A stretch of DNA of 64,000 nucleotides, taken from assembly GCA_013399895.1 (NCBI GenBank), contig VXBA01001494.1, forward strand, positions 1,946,118 through 2,010,117. The letters run 5' to 3'. The notes below the pieces were generated by a model. It was not told where the DNA came from and ran no database searches. It saw only the letters and a list, made by a program, of their open reading frames with translations. Source of the stretch: Serilophus lunatus (lineage: Eukaryota; Chordata; Aves; Passeriformes; Eurylaimidae). The translations under genes and the position numbers were made by a program. Below are positions 1 through 12,543 of the stretch, in pieces (positions within the stretch are counted from its first letter, which is position 1; the number at the start of each line of letters is the position of its first letter).

Positions 1-1740
1 TGCGGGGCCGGGGGCGCTGCTGGAGGTGGTTTTGGGTGGGGGGAGCTGCTTCAGTGCCGGCCTCAAAACTGGCTGTAGCTTGAGCTTTGTGGGTTTATCC
101 TGATCGGTATTTGCGTGCTACTGAATATTGGCCAAGGCAAACATTGGACCCACCCCGTGGGGCAGCTCTGGGCGGGGGGCGATGCCCAGAAAAGCCTCCC
201 CGTGACCCCCTTTGTTCCCCCCCCTGCAGTCCCAGTGTATCCCGTTAGTGCCATGTACCCCCTGCCTGTGTAATTCCAGGGTGTTTTACACAAACTCCCG
301 GGCTTTCGCCTCCCAGAAGGCAGCACACAGATCCCAGACTTCTCCCGGCAGTGCCCCCACAGCCTTCAGCCCTTCCCAACAACACCAACCCCCAGGACCT
401 GGATTTTCCACTTCAAAAAAAAATCAAAGTTGTTGGTTTGCCCGTGCCTCAGAGATGTTTTATTTTCCCTACTTGCTGATCCTGCCTCTCGTTTGTAATT
501 CCAGCTCGGACTTGGCTTGGCATTGCTCGTAGTATTTCCAACAGCTAAAATTTTATTAATTAGATCAAACTCGTGGCTGTTTAGAAATGCTGCAGCCCAT
601 GTTAGACATCCTTCCCACTAGCAGCAGCCAGACAACCAAAACACCACAACGGTCCTTACAACCAGGTCAGGACAGATACACATGAATAATGAGATTTAAA
701 TGTACTTAGAGATGGCAGTGCCTTCCTTGGCGGAGTTTTGCCACCTCGGAGAGGGAGGCAAAGGAAAGCCCACAGTATTGGGGGTCTCCTGCTCACCTCT
801 GTCCCCTCCTCAGCAACAAACTGTCACCCCAAAGTGACAATCTTCCTGTCCAAGCTTTGTAAGAGCTGCTTTCCACCCTAACTGCTTGGACTCCGTGTAT
901 GGGCACAGAAACAAGCTGAAAAAAATCCAGTTCTCAGGGCTTAAAGGGAAAAGCCAGTAAAAATTGGGAATCACGAGTACTGTATTTTCCACCCCCCTTC
1001 TACCAAAATACTGTCACACTGCTCCTCCTCCAGCAACGGCAGCACGTACCAAAAAACCCAAAGTAGGACAAAGAAATGGGATAAGAGCCTTTCAGGAGTT
1101 TTGGAGGCTGCTGGCAGCTGCACAGGAGTGGCTGAGGAAGCTTGTTCAGCCGCTGTCCTCATGCTGGCTTGGCCCTGGCTGACCCCACAGCACCCATTCC
1201 CCGCCTGCATCCTGAGCTCCCCGGGCCCTCCTGCTGCTTCACTGACCCTCACCACCTGTTTTCCCTCCTTAGTCCTTTCCCCTTCCCTTTAAACACTGCT
1301 TTTTCCTCCTTATTCTCAGCCTAAGATAACTTTGTAGTTTTAAAAATAATAATAAAAAAAAAAAAGGGCAGATTCCAGATTCCTTTGGCAAAGGGACTTT
1401 GGGTGATGTTGGCATGGGGTGACATTTCTGGAGGCTGCTACTTGCCCTGTGAGCTGGGTGTGGGGAAGGGATCAGGTTTTGAGGTGCTGCAGTGCTTCCC
1501 AAAGCCTGGGCCCCAGCCAGGCTGGTTCTGCCCCTGTGGACAGCCAGGCTACAGGGATTTCTCCTCTTCTCAGTGGGGTCTCCACAGGGTCCTGAGGGCA
1601 AAGCTTAGCTTTTCCAACCAGAAAAAACCCAACCCTTTGGCTTTCAGCCAGGATCATCCTCCTTCTTCCTTTTACTCTGGAAGGGATCAAGGGTCCCAGC
1701 TCTGGGAGCAGTGAGTGCTCACCTCTTTTCTCCTTGCAGC
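1..1740. other. No confident gene; sequence upstream of PHKG1
   Basis: GC-rich start, then mixed sequence. A possible splice acceptor after the C-rich tract near 229 is followed by a short open frame ending VYPVSAMYPLPV-stop near 273, which could be the last exon of an upstream plus-strand gene, but I do not recognise it. An A-rich stretch lies at about 1340-1365. A good acceptor (tccttgcag, ending at 1739) precedes the PHKG1 start exon, so the PHKG1 5' untranslated leader is probably spliced and its first exon lies in this stretch or further left. Confidence 0.35.
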
Positions 1741-1790
1741 CCCTTTCTGCCTGCAGACGAGCCCAGAGTGCTGCCAGATAGGAGCCAGAG

Positions 1791-4700
1791 ATGACCAAGG
1801 AGGAAGAACTACCAGACTGGAACTCATCCCAGGAGTTCTACGAAAAATATGAGCCAAAGGAGGTTTTGGGCAGGTAAAGCTTGTTCTTGGCAAACAGCTT
1901 GTTTTGGTTTCACATACTCCAGCACCCGATAGGAACAGTGTTCCCTGGGAATCTGATACAAACAGGGCCCACAGCAGCATGGGGCTAAAAATAGCATGGA
2001 ACAGCACTTTTCCATCAGCTCAAAACCTTCTGTCCCACCGAGACAGGGTGACAGAGCTTGACCCGCTCGTGCATGAAAATACCAACCAGCCCAGGTGCCG
2101 ATGGCACGGCCACGAAGTCGGGCTGGACGGGCAGGAATGAGACCCCCAGCTTGGCTGTGTTTTCCCTGGCAGGGGGGTGAGCAGCGTTGTCCGTCGGTGC
2201 ATCCACAAAACCACCAGGCAGGAGTATGCCGTGAAGATCATCGACATCACGGCGGGCAACATATCCCCCAAGGAGGTGCAGGAGCTGCGAGAAGCCACCA
2301 CGAAAGAGATCGACATTCTCCGGAAAGTCTCAGGCCACCCCAACGTCAGTAAGTGAGGCCCTGAGCACCAGGGCAAGGGGCTTTTCTGCCCCTGTTTATT
2401 CTTCAGTGTGTCCCCAGGAAGGGGGTTTTTTTTGGGTGAAATCCCTGGAGGGTCAGTGCTCTGATGGTCCCAACAAGATTCAGGGCAGCTGCCCAGAGCA
2501 TTTTTTGCTCTGCCTCCACACACAACATCAGCAGCGCCCGTGTTGTCTCCCAGCCAAAACACTAGTGAAGATGAACTCCTCATTAATTCAATTAGCAATT
2601 AAATCGGCAATTTTTAGCCTGTAATACCAGGGACAGGAACATGCTATGCACTGTGCTCACTGCCTGTGTTTTATTGCAGTCCAGCTGAAGGACAGCTATG
2701 AATCCAGTACCTTCTTCTTCTTGGTGTTTGACCTGTAAGTACCAGCTTGCCCAGCAGCCCAGGCCTGCTCCCACTCTGCAGATTGGCCCCAGCTTTATGT
2801 GGCCCAGACAGAGCAATGTTGGGGCACAACCAGCACTTGCTTGAGGGAGAAATGAGCCAGCTCATTGCAGCCTCTCCCCTGGCGCTGTTTCCCCTCGGTC
2901 AGCAGCTCAGGTTTCCCTGTAACATTTGGTGGGAGCTGTCATGCATCTCTGTGGGTTATTTATATGCTCAGTAGGACCAGGGTGTCTGTGATGCCACAAA
3001 TCCCAATGCCAGGGCAGCAGGATGGATGTCAGTGGAGGGGGATGGCATTAGGAGAGCCCTGTCCTTGTCCCATCTTTGATGGTTGGACTTGATAATCTTA
3101 AAGGTCTTTTCCAACCTTAACAATTTTGTGATTAGGTCCAAAACCTGCCCTCTCCAGGCCTTTTCTCCTCCCACCTGACATTTTATAGAAATATTTAAAG
3201 GCATTTTTACTCCTTTTTACAAACAACTCAGATTGTTATTTTTGTGCAGTGTGTGCCCAGGGCTATTAAGGGGCAGTGACTCCCAGGTGATCCTCTCCAG
3301 GGGTATGGGGCCAGTTTGCCATTGCAGCTCAGCCTCTGCCCGACTCTGTTTGCCCTCTCTCGTGCAGGATGAAGAGAGGGGAGCTCTTTGACTACCTCAC
3401 TGAGAAAGTCACCTTGAGCGAGAAAGAAACCAGGTAAGGCCAGATGGAGGTGGCTGAAAATCATGTTGCAAAATGGATTTGAAGGATGATCTTGCAGCCA
3501 GCACAGCACCCATGGGCAAAACAGCACCCCAGGCTGTGCCCCTGTCCCTGTCCCCATCCCTGGGATCACAGTGCCAGTGGGAATTTGGGATAGGAGATGT
3601 GCTGTCGCCCATCCCCAGGAAGATCATGCGAGCACTGCTGGAAGTGATCCAGTACCTCCACTCCATCAACATCGTCCACCGGGACCTGAAGCCGGAGAAC
3701 ATCCTCCTGGATGATGACATGAACATTAAGCTGACGGATTTTGGCTTCTCCTGCCAGCTGCACGAGAATGAGAAGCTCAAAGGTAAGGAGGGGGATGGCA
3801 AGGTGGGGGTGATGCTGGGATGGTGTTGCAGTGCCCACAGGAGCCAGACTCCAGCCCTGGGGCCAGTCTCTGCCATGGGTGTACATTGGCACTGGTGGGT
3901 GGGTGGGGGTGGCACAGATGCCCCTGGGTGTCTCAGGGAGATGCTCTGCCCTGTCTCCACAGAGATCTGTGGCACACCTGGATACCTGGCCCCCGAGATC
4001 CTCCAGTGCTCCATGGATGATGAGCACCAAGGCTATGGGAAGGAGGTTGACATGTGAGTGAGATGGTGCCCCCCCACCTCCCCCTGGAGCTGTTCCCAAA
4101 ACACACACGTGGTTTGAGGCACAGCCAGAGTTGTGCCAATGGGGAACCCATTTGAGTGTTTAGAAGGAATTAAACTGTGCACCAAAAGACAATACTGGAG
4201 GCTGTGAGGGGCAGTCCTGTTGACCGGGGGCTCAAGCAAGTGTCTCCTCACTTTGCTCCATCAGGGAGTAGGGAAAGCAATACTTCCTGTTCATAAAAAT
4301 CCACTTGGGCTGATCTCCAAGACATGAGATTTTTTTAAACACACCTTGAGACATGAACTTGAGGCAGACCCTAAGAGAGCAGTCAGCACAGGACAGCCCA
4401 TCAAGGCCCTGCAGAGACTTTGCCACCATCTCTGGTGGCTTCAGGCTCGGATTTGCAGTGGTCGGAGCTGTAACCAACCACTTCAAACACACCAGGGCAT
4501 TTCACCCCCTTTCCAGTTTAACTGCCATGGCAGGACACTTTGCACACCATGGCCTGAGCTGAACATCCCAGAGCATCCAGCCTCAGTGGCAGCAATGTAT
4601 CCCACCCTCCCACATGCTCTCCCTCCCCTAAAAACCCAAATACCTCCACCTCGCAGCTTCCCCCTGCAGCATCCAGGGAGCAGCTCCACATCAGCTCAGC

Positions 4701-6308
4701 TCAACCCTCTGTCCAGCAGCAGGGCAGCTGCTGAGGTTAACATTACCCATGGAGGTTAACAAGCCTCAGCAGGAGCTCAGCCTCCCTCACCGACACCACA
4801 GAAGGCAGTTTCCTCCTGGTTTTCCAGGCAGGCAAAGGCACATGTAGCCACCCCTGGGGTACGGATTGGGCCAGGCACCCCTGGGGTGCCACGTGGGGGG
4901 CTGGAGGGTCCGTGTGGGCTGCCCACAGGTGGAGCACTGGGGTGATCATGTACACCTTGCTGGCCGGCTCCCCTCCCTTCTGGCACCGCAAGCAGATGCT
5001 GATGCTGAGGATGATCATGAACGGGGACTACCAGTTCAGCTCCCCGGAGTGGGACGACCGCTCGGACACCGTCAAGGACCTGGTAGGTGCTTGGGGATGG
5101 GGAGACTTGGAGCATGGGGTGGTTTGCAGACACCTGGGACACCCCAGGTCGATCTGGTGCCCTCATGCAGATCTCCCGGTTCCTGGTGGTGGACCCACGG
5201 CAGCGGTACACGGCTGGGGAGGCGCTGGCTCACCCCTTCTTCCAGCAGTACGACGTGGAAGAGGTCCGGCACTTCAGCCCCTTCCGGAAATTCAAGGTGA
5301 GGATGAGCCAGCAGTAGGATGGGTTTCCCAGTGGAGTGGGGAGAAACTGAGAGTTCAGCAAAGCTGATGGGGCTGGGCTTTGGCAGGATATGGCAGGCTG
5401 GGTGGAGACCCCTCTCCAAGGACTTTTTTACACTGGTACTTCCTAAGGGCTTTTTCACATAAGGGAGTCAAACGAGGAGGAAAAATCTTGCTTCTCCCCC
5501 AAAAAATGTTAAAAGAGCTGGGGTTCAGCCTGGAGATGAGAAGGCTCCAGGGAGACCTCTGAGCACCTTCAAGTGCCTAAAGGGGCTCCAAGAGACCTGG
5601 AGAGGGGCTTTTGATAGTTGGAGTGATAGGACAAGTGGGAAGGGCTTCAAACTGACAAAAGGGCAGGGTTAGATTAGATGTAAGGAAGAAATTCTTCCCT
5701 GTGAAGGTGGTGAGGGTCTAGCACAGGTTACCCAGAGAAGCTGTGTCTGCCCCATCCCTGGAAGTGTTCCAGGGCCAGGTTGGACAGGGCTTGGAGCAAC
5801 CTGGGATAGTGGAAGGTCTCCCTGCCCACAGCAGGGGTTTGGAAATAGTTGATCTCTAAGATCCCTTCCAGCCCAAACTATTCTACGATTCCCTGGCAAC
5901 CTGTGTCCTCCACCAGCCCCACAGGGGACCTGTGCCAGGAGCCGGGCTCCCTCCTGACTCCTCCACACGGAGAGCAGCCACGTGGGAGGCCCTGGGGCCG
6001 ATCTGGTCCTGCTCTGGGAGTGCCTGTGAATCCCAGCCTGTCCCTCTGTGCCGCAGGTGATCTGCCTGACCGTCCTGGCGTCCGTCCGGATTTACTACCA
6101 GTACCGGCTGGTGAAGTCGGTGACCCGGGAGCTGGTGGTGCGGGACCCGTACGCCCTGAAGCCCGTCCGGAAGCTCATCGACGCCTGTGCCTTCAGGACC
6201 TACCGGCACTGGGTGAAGAAGGGGGAGGCACAGAACAGAGCTGCCCTCTTTGAGAACACCTGCAAGGCCATCCTGCTCACCCTGGCAGCCGAGGAGGGGC
6301 TGTTCTGA
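1791..6308 (+). CDS. PHKG1: Phosphorylase b kinase gamma catalytic subunit, muscle type
   Basis: Catalytic Ser/Thr kinase subunit of phosphorylase kinase, which phosphorylates glycogen phosphorylase in the cytosol to start glycogen breakdown. Coding exons: 1791-1873, 2173-2348, 2680-2734, 3368-3433, 3619-3782, 3963-4053, 4929-5082, 5171-5296, 6057-6308. All junctions are GT..AG and in phase, giving 388 residues against 387 in human. Visible kinase landmarks: glycine loop LGRGVSSVV, VAIK-type lysine in EYAVKII, catalytic loop HRDLKPEN, DFGFS, then CGTPGYLAPEI. The activation segment has no obvious regulatory phosphosite, as known for the constitutively active gamma subunit. The last exon (VICLTVLASVRIYYQY onward) is the C-terminal calmodulin-binding regulatory region. 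The start ATG follows a spliced leader and gives MTKEEELPDW. PHKG2 is the alternative, but residue matches and synteny with SUMF2 favour PHKG1. Confidence 0.97.
3060..3135 (+). repeat. CR1 LINE 3' fragment
   Basis: The short piece 'ggttggacttgataatctta' followed by 'aaggtcttttccaacctt' and a degenerate 'ttttgtgatta' tail is the usual 3' end of avian CR1 elements. It lies in PHKG1 intron 3. Confidence 0.7.
5495..5892 (+). repeat. CR1 LINE, 5'-truncated copy in PHKG1 intron 8
   Basis: About 400 bp reading in CR1 order: 'ggttcagcctggagatgaga', 'gataggacaagtgggaaggg', 'gtaaggaagaaattcttccc', 'gcccatccctggaagtgttc', 'gttggacagggcttggagca' and the end 'ttccagcccaaactattcta'. This is a typical 5'-truncated CR1 insertion in sense with PHKG1, between the exons ending at 5296 and starting at 6057. 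No open reverse transcriptase frame remains. Confidence 0.88.
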
Positions 6309-6788
6309 GCACCCCGTGTAAACCTGTGATTTGGCTCACGATAGGCGAGTAAAATCTTGGAAAACAAAGTGGCGATTTCTTTTTCTTTTCGTCTTTTCTT
6401 TCACTGGCCTCGGGTCAGGTGTAAATGCAAACCCAGCAGGCGACTGCAGTTTGCTCCTGAAATACATCTCAGGGATGGTTTTGGAGAAGCCACCTTTTAA
6501 TAGAGCCATAACCAGCTGCAGCTCCCAACGGGGAAGGCTCAGTCAGGCACCTTCAGTGCCTTTATTGGGACAGTTGGATGTGCAGGAGAGATAAGCAGTG
6601 CTTGGAGTAGTATCCATGCCCACCCATGTGTGCAGGGCTTCTGGCCCCATCAGGTTTGGTCCAGAGGTTGTGCCCAGACTGTGGTTTTATGCTGGTTTTA
6701 ACACCTGGGGGAGGTGGGTCACTGGTTTGTGTCATCTGTGCACTTCAAGAAACGAGCACACCCAACATTTTGTCACTACTCAAGGGCC

Positions 6789-6794
6789 AATAAA
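6789..6794 (+). promoter_or_regulatory. PHKG1 candidate polyadenylation signal
   Basis: AATAAA about 480 bp after the PHKG1 stop codon at 6308. It is the first canonical hexamer noticed downstream. Confidence 0.55.
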
Positions 6795-7167
6795 AGTGGC
6801 TTGCTTTACCTCCAGGAAGGCTCAGCAGGTGGTACAAAGCTGGGGCTTCCTGAAGAGATGAAAACTGATGAATCCCCCTTCCAGGGATGTGCCCCTATCA
6901 CTTCCCCCCCAGCAGCTCGCTGCCCCCTCACGGCAGCCCCACACCAGTGGTCATAGGGGTCTGTAAGTGTGGGGCTGGATGCCTGAGCAGCTCTGGCCCA
7001 GTCCCACACAGATGCACCCCTCTCTTTACTTAAAATAGACACCAAAAGGAGAGCTGGAATATCTGCCACACCAAAAGGACATTAAAGACAAACGCTCCTG
7101 CCTGCCATTCCAAATGGCTGCTCCCTTTCAGACATCCCAGTGGCAAAAGGAGTTTTAGCTGAAAGTA

Positions 7168-7173
7168 TTTATT
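7168..7173 (-). promoter_or_regulatory. SUMF2 candidate polyadenylation signal
   Basis: TTTATT on the plus strand, AATAAA on the minus strand, about 95 bp past the SUMF2 stop. The two convergent genes PHKG1 and SUMF2 would then end within about 400 bp of each other. Confidence 0.5.
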
Positions 7174-7266
7174 TTTAAAACAATCAGGATTTAATGGAAG
7201 TGAAAGCTGGGTGTTACTGTTCATCTCCACAGGAGAAAATGCCTCAGGTCTTCCCAAGTGACCCCC

Positions 7267-10200
7267 TCAGAGCTCAGGTTTGGTCTGGCTTCTCTGGGCT
7301 GGGGCAGGCGGGATGTCGGCAGCGCAGCGGAAGCTGAGGTTGTCAGAGCCTGAGTCTGGTGTGTTCCCCATTCTCACAGTGAAAAAGAAACCCCAAATTA
7401 ACCCTTCTTAGTTAACACTTAGATCATTTAATGTGACCCACTATAACAGACTAAGAACATCTGCTTCCCTTGAATAAATTCAAGAAAAGCATTTAACTGT
7501 CAATATCTAATGGAAAACGCACATGTTTTGAGAAGCCAATTAGGGATGGATTTACAGCAGGAAAATTTAGCAATATTTGTAGCGTGTTCTCCCAACTGCT
7601 TCTCAAAAATACTGAGTGGGAACCAACAATTACCTTTTAAAACAAACCCCCATTCCAAATAAAACCAAGCTGAAAGAAATCCTTGTGAAGCAGCACCTGG
7701 GCCTTGCCCAAACCTACCTGGTGGTAACACGAGCTCTGTGGTTTGCAGAGCCATCTGCAGTGTCGATCCATGAGGCCCCTCTCAGGACCTGCATTTTCTG
7801 AGCCCCCTGCCTGGGTGACCGTCCTGGAGCCAGGAATTCCGATGCTGTCCACTCCCAGGTGTTTCCCAGCAGGTCATAGAGCCCTGAGACACAGATGGTT
7901 TTGTGTCAGTATTGAGAGCACATTTGCAAGGGCTGCAAAAGCACTTTGGTGTTTGGAAGGGGGCACAACATTCAAAGCATCGCTGCAGGAGTGTGGTTTA
8001 ATGGTGGGACTGGGCGCCAAAAGTTTTTCACTGTATTTTGAACTGGCCCCAGTTTACAGCTGGACCTTTAATGGGTTTCATCCTCTGCCCTCCAAACAAC
8101 GTGCTTGGGATTTCCACATAAATTACAGTGAATTGCAAAATAACAGGGTTTTAATTAAAAGCAGGGGATGGCTTGGTGCATTGAATTGCACATCAGCCAA
8201 CTTCAGCACCATCCACCAACGCTTTCCCTTGGGCTTGGTTATTCCATCAAGATGCTGATGTGATCCCACATCACATCTCAAACTCTGCCACGACTAAAGG
8301 ACTTTATAATTAATTTAGGAAGCAGATGCCATGCCCCAAACCAGGAGAGGATGCCTGCTCCATACCATAGCTGTTCTGAGGGGGGAATGCTGTCACTGGT
8401 GAGACGCCGTGATAACCGTCCTCTGCCCTGTCCACCCGCGGGAAATCGCCCTGTGGGAAGAAAGATCCCTTGGAGCAAAGAACCACCACAGAAATAACAG
8501 GAAGTCCTGCTCTTCACAGGGCTGTGTTATGGTTAAATTAGGCAACGACTCTGTTGCAAATTTATGCAGCCTTTCTGGCGAAAAGAGATCCACCCGCTGA
8601 AGTTATCCCAAATTCCCTCCCTTTTCAAACCAATTTAAGTATGGATTTTTTAGAAGCACTGGTTTCCAGAGAAGATGGGCTGCGGCTGCTCCCTCTTAAG
8701 GGTATTTTTATAGCCCACCAGGAGCATCATTTCATTACCCTGCAGGTAAGTCCACAGTGTTTCCTGGGACCACACAGCTGGTGGAGCCAGCCACACACAC
8801 CTTGGTGGTCAAGGTAACCACCACCCTCAGGAGCGCTCAGCGTAGATGAGATGATTTTTAGGATCTTACCTGCCACAGATTTGTACGGTTTGGCTGGAAC
8901 TTGTTTCCCCAGGGATACAGCCTTTCTGCCAAGGAGGAAAAGACACTCGTTACTCCTGTGTCACTCCAGTTTTCAACCAGGCTTTTATGGCTGGCAAAGA
9001 GGTGAGATGGGAATCACCAACATCTTAATTATTATTATTATTATTAGACTCCCAGACCGAAAAAAAGGTAGTTTACCCCGCTCCAGGTTAACCTGTGAAA
9101 ACATCCCTGGATGGAGGTTTGGATCTGGCAGAACTAACACTATCAGTGCTTTGGTTTGGCAAAAGGTCAGAGCTTGTGGTACGTACGTTCCAGTCCTCCC
9201 CTGGCAGCAAATTCCCACTCCTCCTCCGTCGGGAGCCTCTTCCCTTTCCAGGCACAGAAAGCCTGAGCGTCATTCCAGCTCACGTGCAGCACTGGGTAAT
9301 CCAGCCTGTCCTTTATGCTGGATCCAGGGCCTGAGGGCTGGGAAGAATTGCATCAAGCAGATTTGAAATGATTTTATTAAGGGAATAAGGGATGGAAGAG
9401 ACGAAGGGATGGAAAATGGAGAAACCAGAGTTGGTATTTTTTCTGCATTTTTGGTTGGTAAGGTTCAACAAACACTAACACACACGTGCTCCCAGAATGG
9501 AGAGGATTCACCCCAGCATGTTTTCACTCACCTGTCGCCAAAAAGCCTTTTCGATGGGCAGCCACCATGGGGCCAACTGGGGAAAGAAATGACACCAGAT
9601 TAAAGGTGACAATTGAACAGGTGACACCCCCTGACACCGTCCCACAGCACTGTGTGTTAGTCTGGAAATGGATCAAAGCTGCAGTTTGAGCTGGGTTATC
9701 ACAGGCATTTGGATGGTGCTCTCCCACAGAGCAGAGGCACCCGCTTTTGAAAGTGGAAACAGATCAAGAGGCTCATGCTGGTTTAGTTCTTCTCTTTTAA
9801 AGTTTGATTATTAAAGTTCTTTGAAACATGCTTTGCTCCCTGGAGCAGCTCAGAAAGCGCTCACAGAAGATATAAACAGAGGAGCACCACGAGTCAGCCC
9901 CAGCCCAACCCTGTCAAGTTCAAAAGCAAAACAACCCCAGACCAAAGAAAACCCCCTGAGAACAGCCACGCCTTGCACTGAGAGGCAGCTGCTCCTCAGT
10001 GGAAAAGCATCCCTGTGGGATTTAGATTTACCTCCAGTTTTTGGGTGACTTTTTTTTTCAGATCTTCAGATACGAAATCCTCAAAGACAAAGCTCCAGCC
10101 AAATGCTTCTGCTTCTGTTTTGTATTTCTTTTCTCTAACAAACTCCCTGGCATAAATACAACACACTCAGGCCTCTGGGTAAGAGTTGTTCAAGTGCTGC

Positions 10201-11773
10201 CCCACCAAATACAGTGATTTGTGCAGGCAACATGTTCAGAGCAAGGCAAAAGGTACATGACCTACGCACATCCCAGCTGCAGAGAGTCCTCCCCAGCACA
10301 GCTTCATACGGTTTGTTATAGATTTAACAGATAAAACCATCCAATGTGCATCAGATTTCACAGATCTGGTTGTTTTTATGTTACCTGTGCAGGTAAACTC
10401 AGCCCTCAGGTCTTACATAAAACGTAACAATTGCAGAGGTCAAAAATCCCTTAAAAGCCAATTAAAGCCTGTGGCTGCTGTTAGCTAAATGTCCTCAAAG
10501 TGCAGAAAATGTCACATACTCCTGAAAAACCTCACCCTGCTTCTACTCCACTTGTTTCCCCTTTGCCTCAGCTGCAATAATTGCCACTATTGGGCAGTTT
10601 CTGGCACAAGGAAGTGTTTTTAACCAACAAGGGCTCAGCCAGACAAGCAAAGGCATTTCCCCCAGTGCATTTATTAGTGCTCTGTAAAAGGGCTTTCTAC
10701 AAAAAAATGGAACGGTCCAGTGTATACAAATGGGAATTGCACTTAGAGGAGCCTGAAACCTGAAGTAGCTCAGCCCCATTAGTAAAAAAGAGGCACAAAC
10801 ACAAACCCCACATATGTCTGGGAGAGTAGTAGTAGAGAAGTAGAGGAGGGGGAGAAAAGGAAGAGGAGAAAATTAAGAGGAAGAGGTGGAAAGGAAGAAG
10901 AGAAAATGAAGAAAAGGAGAGGAACAAAAGGAGGAGAAAAAGAAGAGGAGGAAGAGGAAAAAGGAGAGAAAAGAAGAGGAAGAGAAGGAAGAGGAAAAAG
11001 GATTAAAAATAAGAAGAGGAAAAGGAAGGTGGATGAGGAGAAAAGAGAAGAAGGCGAAAGAAAGAAGAAGAAAGGATAAAAAAAAAAAGGAAGGATGCTT
11101 TGGCTTGCACTTGTAATGGTAATTTATTACAGACACATTTTTTTCTAATGAAATACTGGTAGCACCCAAGCATCGACTTTCAGACCCCAGGAACCAGCCT
11201 CAAAGGACCCCGCAGCCACACCCAGACCAGCAGCTTCCCCTCAGCCAGCCGGGGCACCTTTTTCTCACCTGAAATCCCTGTTGGTGACGGGATGTTTGTC
11301 GACAGCGAACGGCTTCACCGCCACCTCCCTGACCGGCCCCTCCTGGGAGCCCGATCCCATCCGGAACGTGCCTCCGGGCAGCTGCACCATTCCTTCATCC
11401 AGCCCAGGGGCTAAAAGGGGAGAGATTCAGCAGAAGTTTAATTTTTAAACACGACGGAACGGGACAGCGCAGTGACTGCCAGAACATCCCTGGGGGGGGT
11501 GGGGGGTGGGGGTGTGTGACACAGCACAGGCGTTGGAACAGCTCTGGGTGAGGTGAGGGGGTAGGGGGGGGTTGGTGACAAGGTTTAAAACATTTTAAAT
11601 GCCATTTTTCAGCGTCTCTCGGGATGGGAGCTGCTCCCTCGGCGGGCAGGACCGGCAGGAGCAGCTCCACGGGGGGGCGCGGGGTGCTGGCGGCTCTCAC
11701 CGCGCTCAGCCCCGCAGCACAGCAGCAGCAGCAGCAGCAGCGGCAGCGGCGGCGGCCCCGCGCCCCCGCACAT
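7267..11773 (-). CDS. SUMF2: Sulfatase-modifying factor 2 (inactive FGE paralogue)
   Basis: ER-lumen paralogue of the formylglycine-generating enzyme SUMF1; known to bind SUMF1 and sulfatases and to dampen sulfatase activation. Minus-strand exons in order: 11701-11773, 11269-11410, 10032-10146, 9532-9576, 9187-9337, 8870-8925, 8366-8450, 7718-7883, 7267-7372. All phases close, giving 312 residues (human about 301). Exon 1 encodes a cleavable signal peptide with a seven-leucine core made by a CTG run. Family landmarks follow: PVTNRDF, FGWSFVFEDFV, PVLHVSWNDAQAFCAW, KRLPTEEEWEFAARGG, YPWGN, GNTWEWTAS, VLRGASWIDT, SFRCAAD. The two catalytic cysteines of SUMF1 are absent; the matching stretch reads DGSANHRARVTTR. 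The chain ends KPEL, like the ER-retention PGEL of human SUMF2. Confidence 0.95.
9028..9046. repeat. (ATT)n microsatellite
   Basis: Six tandem ATT units in a SUMF2 intron. Confidence 0.8.
10819..11095. repeat. Polypurine (GA-rich) tract, about 275 bp
   Basis: Nearly uninterrupted purines on the plus strand (GGAGAAAAGG, GAGGAAGAGG and GAAGAAAGG blocks), with only scattered T and C. It lies in SUMF2 intron 2, so the SUMF2 transcript carries it as a polypyrimidine run. It has no single clean repeat unit. Confidence 0.9.
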
Positions 11774-12030
11774 CCCACAGGCTCCGCACGGTCCGCGGGG
11801 CTCCGACCCGGAGGTGCTGCGGGCTCGGGAAGCGCTTCCGGGCCCTTCCTGCCCCACGGGCGTGTCCGAAAAGGGGCATTTCCAGAGCGCGGCGGCCACG
11901 CACGGGCGGGGAAAGGAATTTCGGTTCTCGGCACCGGGGCCAGGTGCAAACCACCCCCCAGACATGAAAAGGGTTGAGTGGGTTTGGTTGTTTTTTTTTT
12001 GGTGGCTTTTAGATTTTTTAGGTTTCTTTT
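11396..12030 (-). promoter_or_regulatory. SUMF2 CpG-rich promoter region
   Basis: CpG-rich sequence covers SUMF2 exon 1 and about 200 bp upstream (11774-11960), with no TATA box, as expected for a housekeeping promoter. From about 11960 a T-rich stretch begins. The remaining 12030-12530 has no gene and separates the SUMF2 promoter from the CCT6A 3' end. Confidence 0.5.
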
Positions 12031-12537
12031 AGAGTCGTCCCAGCAGCCGCGTGTGACCCAGGAAGGAGAGTCCTGCCTGTTAACGCTAAAGCAGCACTGG
12101 GATTAGGGACAATCATTTAAGGCAGGAGCCTGTTCCACTGCCACAAACCCGACTGAAAGCAGCTCGATCTACTCGTTGTCCACAAATCCCTCAATGGAAC
12201 TGCAAGTATTAAAAATCCTCCCCTGTACTATGATGAGGATGACAGGTAACAAGTCCTTCAACCCACTTCAAACCATTCTACATTGAGAGAACTTGCTTTT
12301 ATTCGTAAATACAAAACTATGATTGTGTTAATCCATCTTTTTTGTTAACTGAACAAATTCCAGGCCTGATCCTACCCTATTCCTGCAGCAGACTTCTGAG
12401 CATTAGTTTCACAGCACTGTCAAGAGCAGGAACTGGGGATGCAGCCCATCACTGCTGGGAGGGCTGGAAACAGAATGTTCAGGAGGAGGTGAAGTTTTAA
12501 GGAACAGACAACATGCACAAAGCACAGAACAGAAGAG

Positions 12538-12543
12538 TTTATT
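12538..12543 (-). promoter_or_regulatory. CCT6A candidate polyadenylation signal
   Basis: AATAAA on the minus strand, about 265 bp beyond the CCT6A stop codon at 12805-12807. Confidence 0.6.

Noticed and set aside
230..275. Terminal exon of an upstream gene ending VYPVSAMYPLPV
   Set aside because: Too short and not recognised; it could be chance after a C-rich tract.
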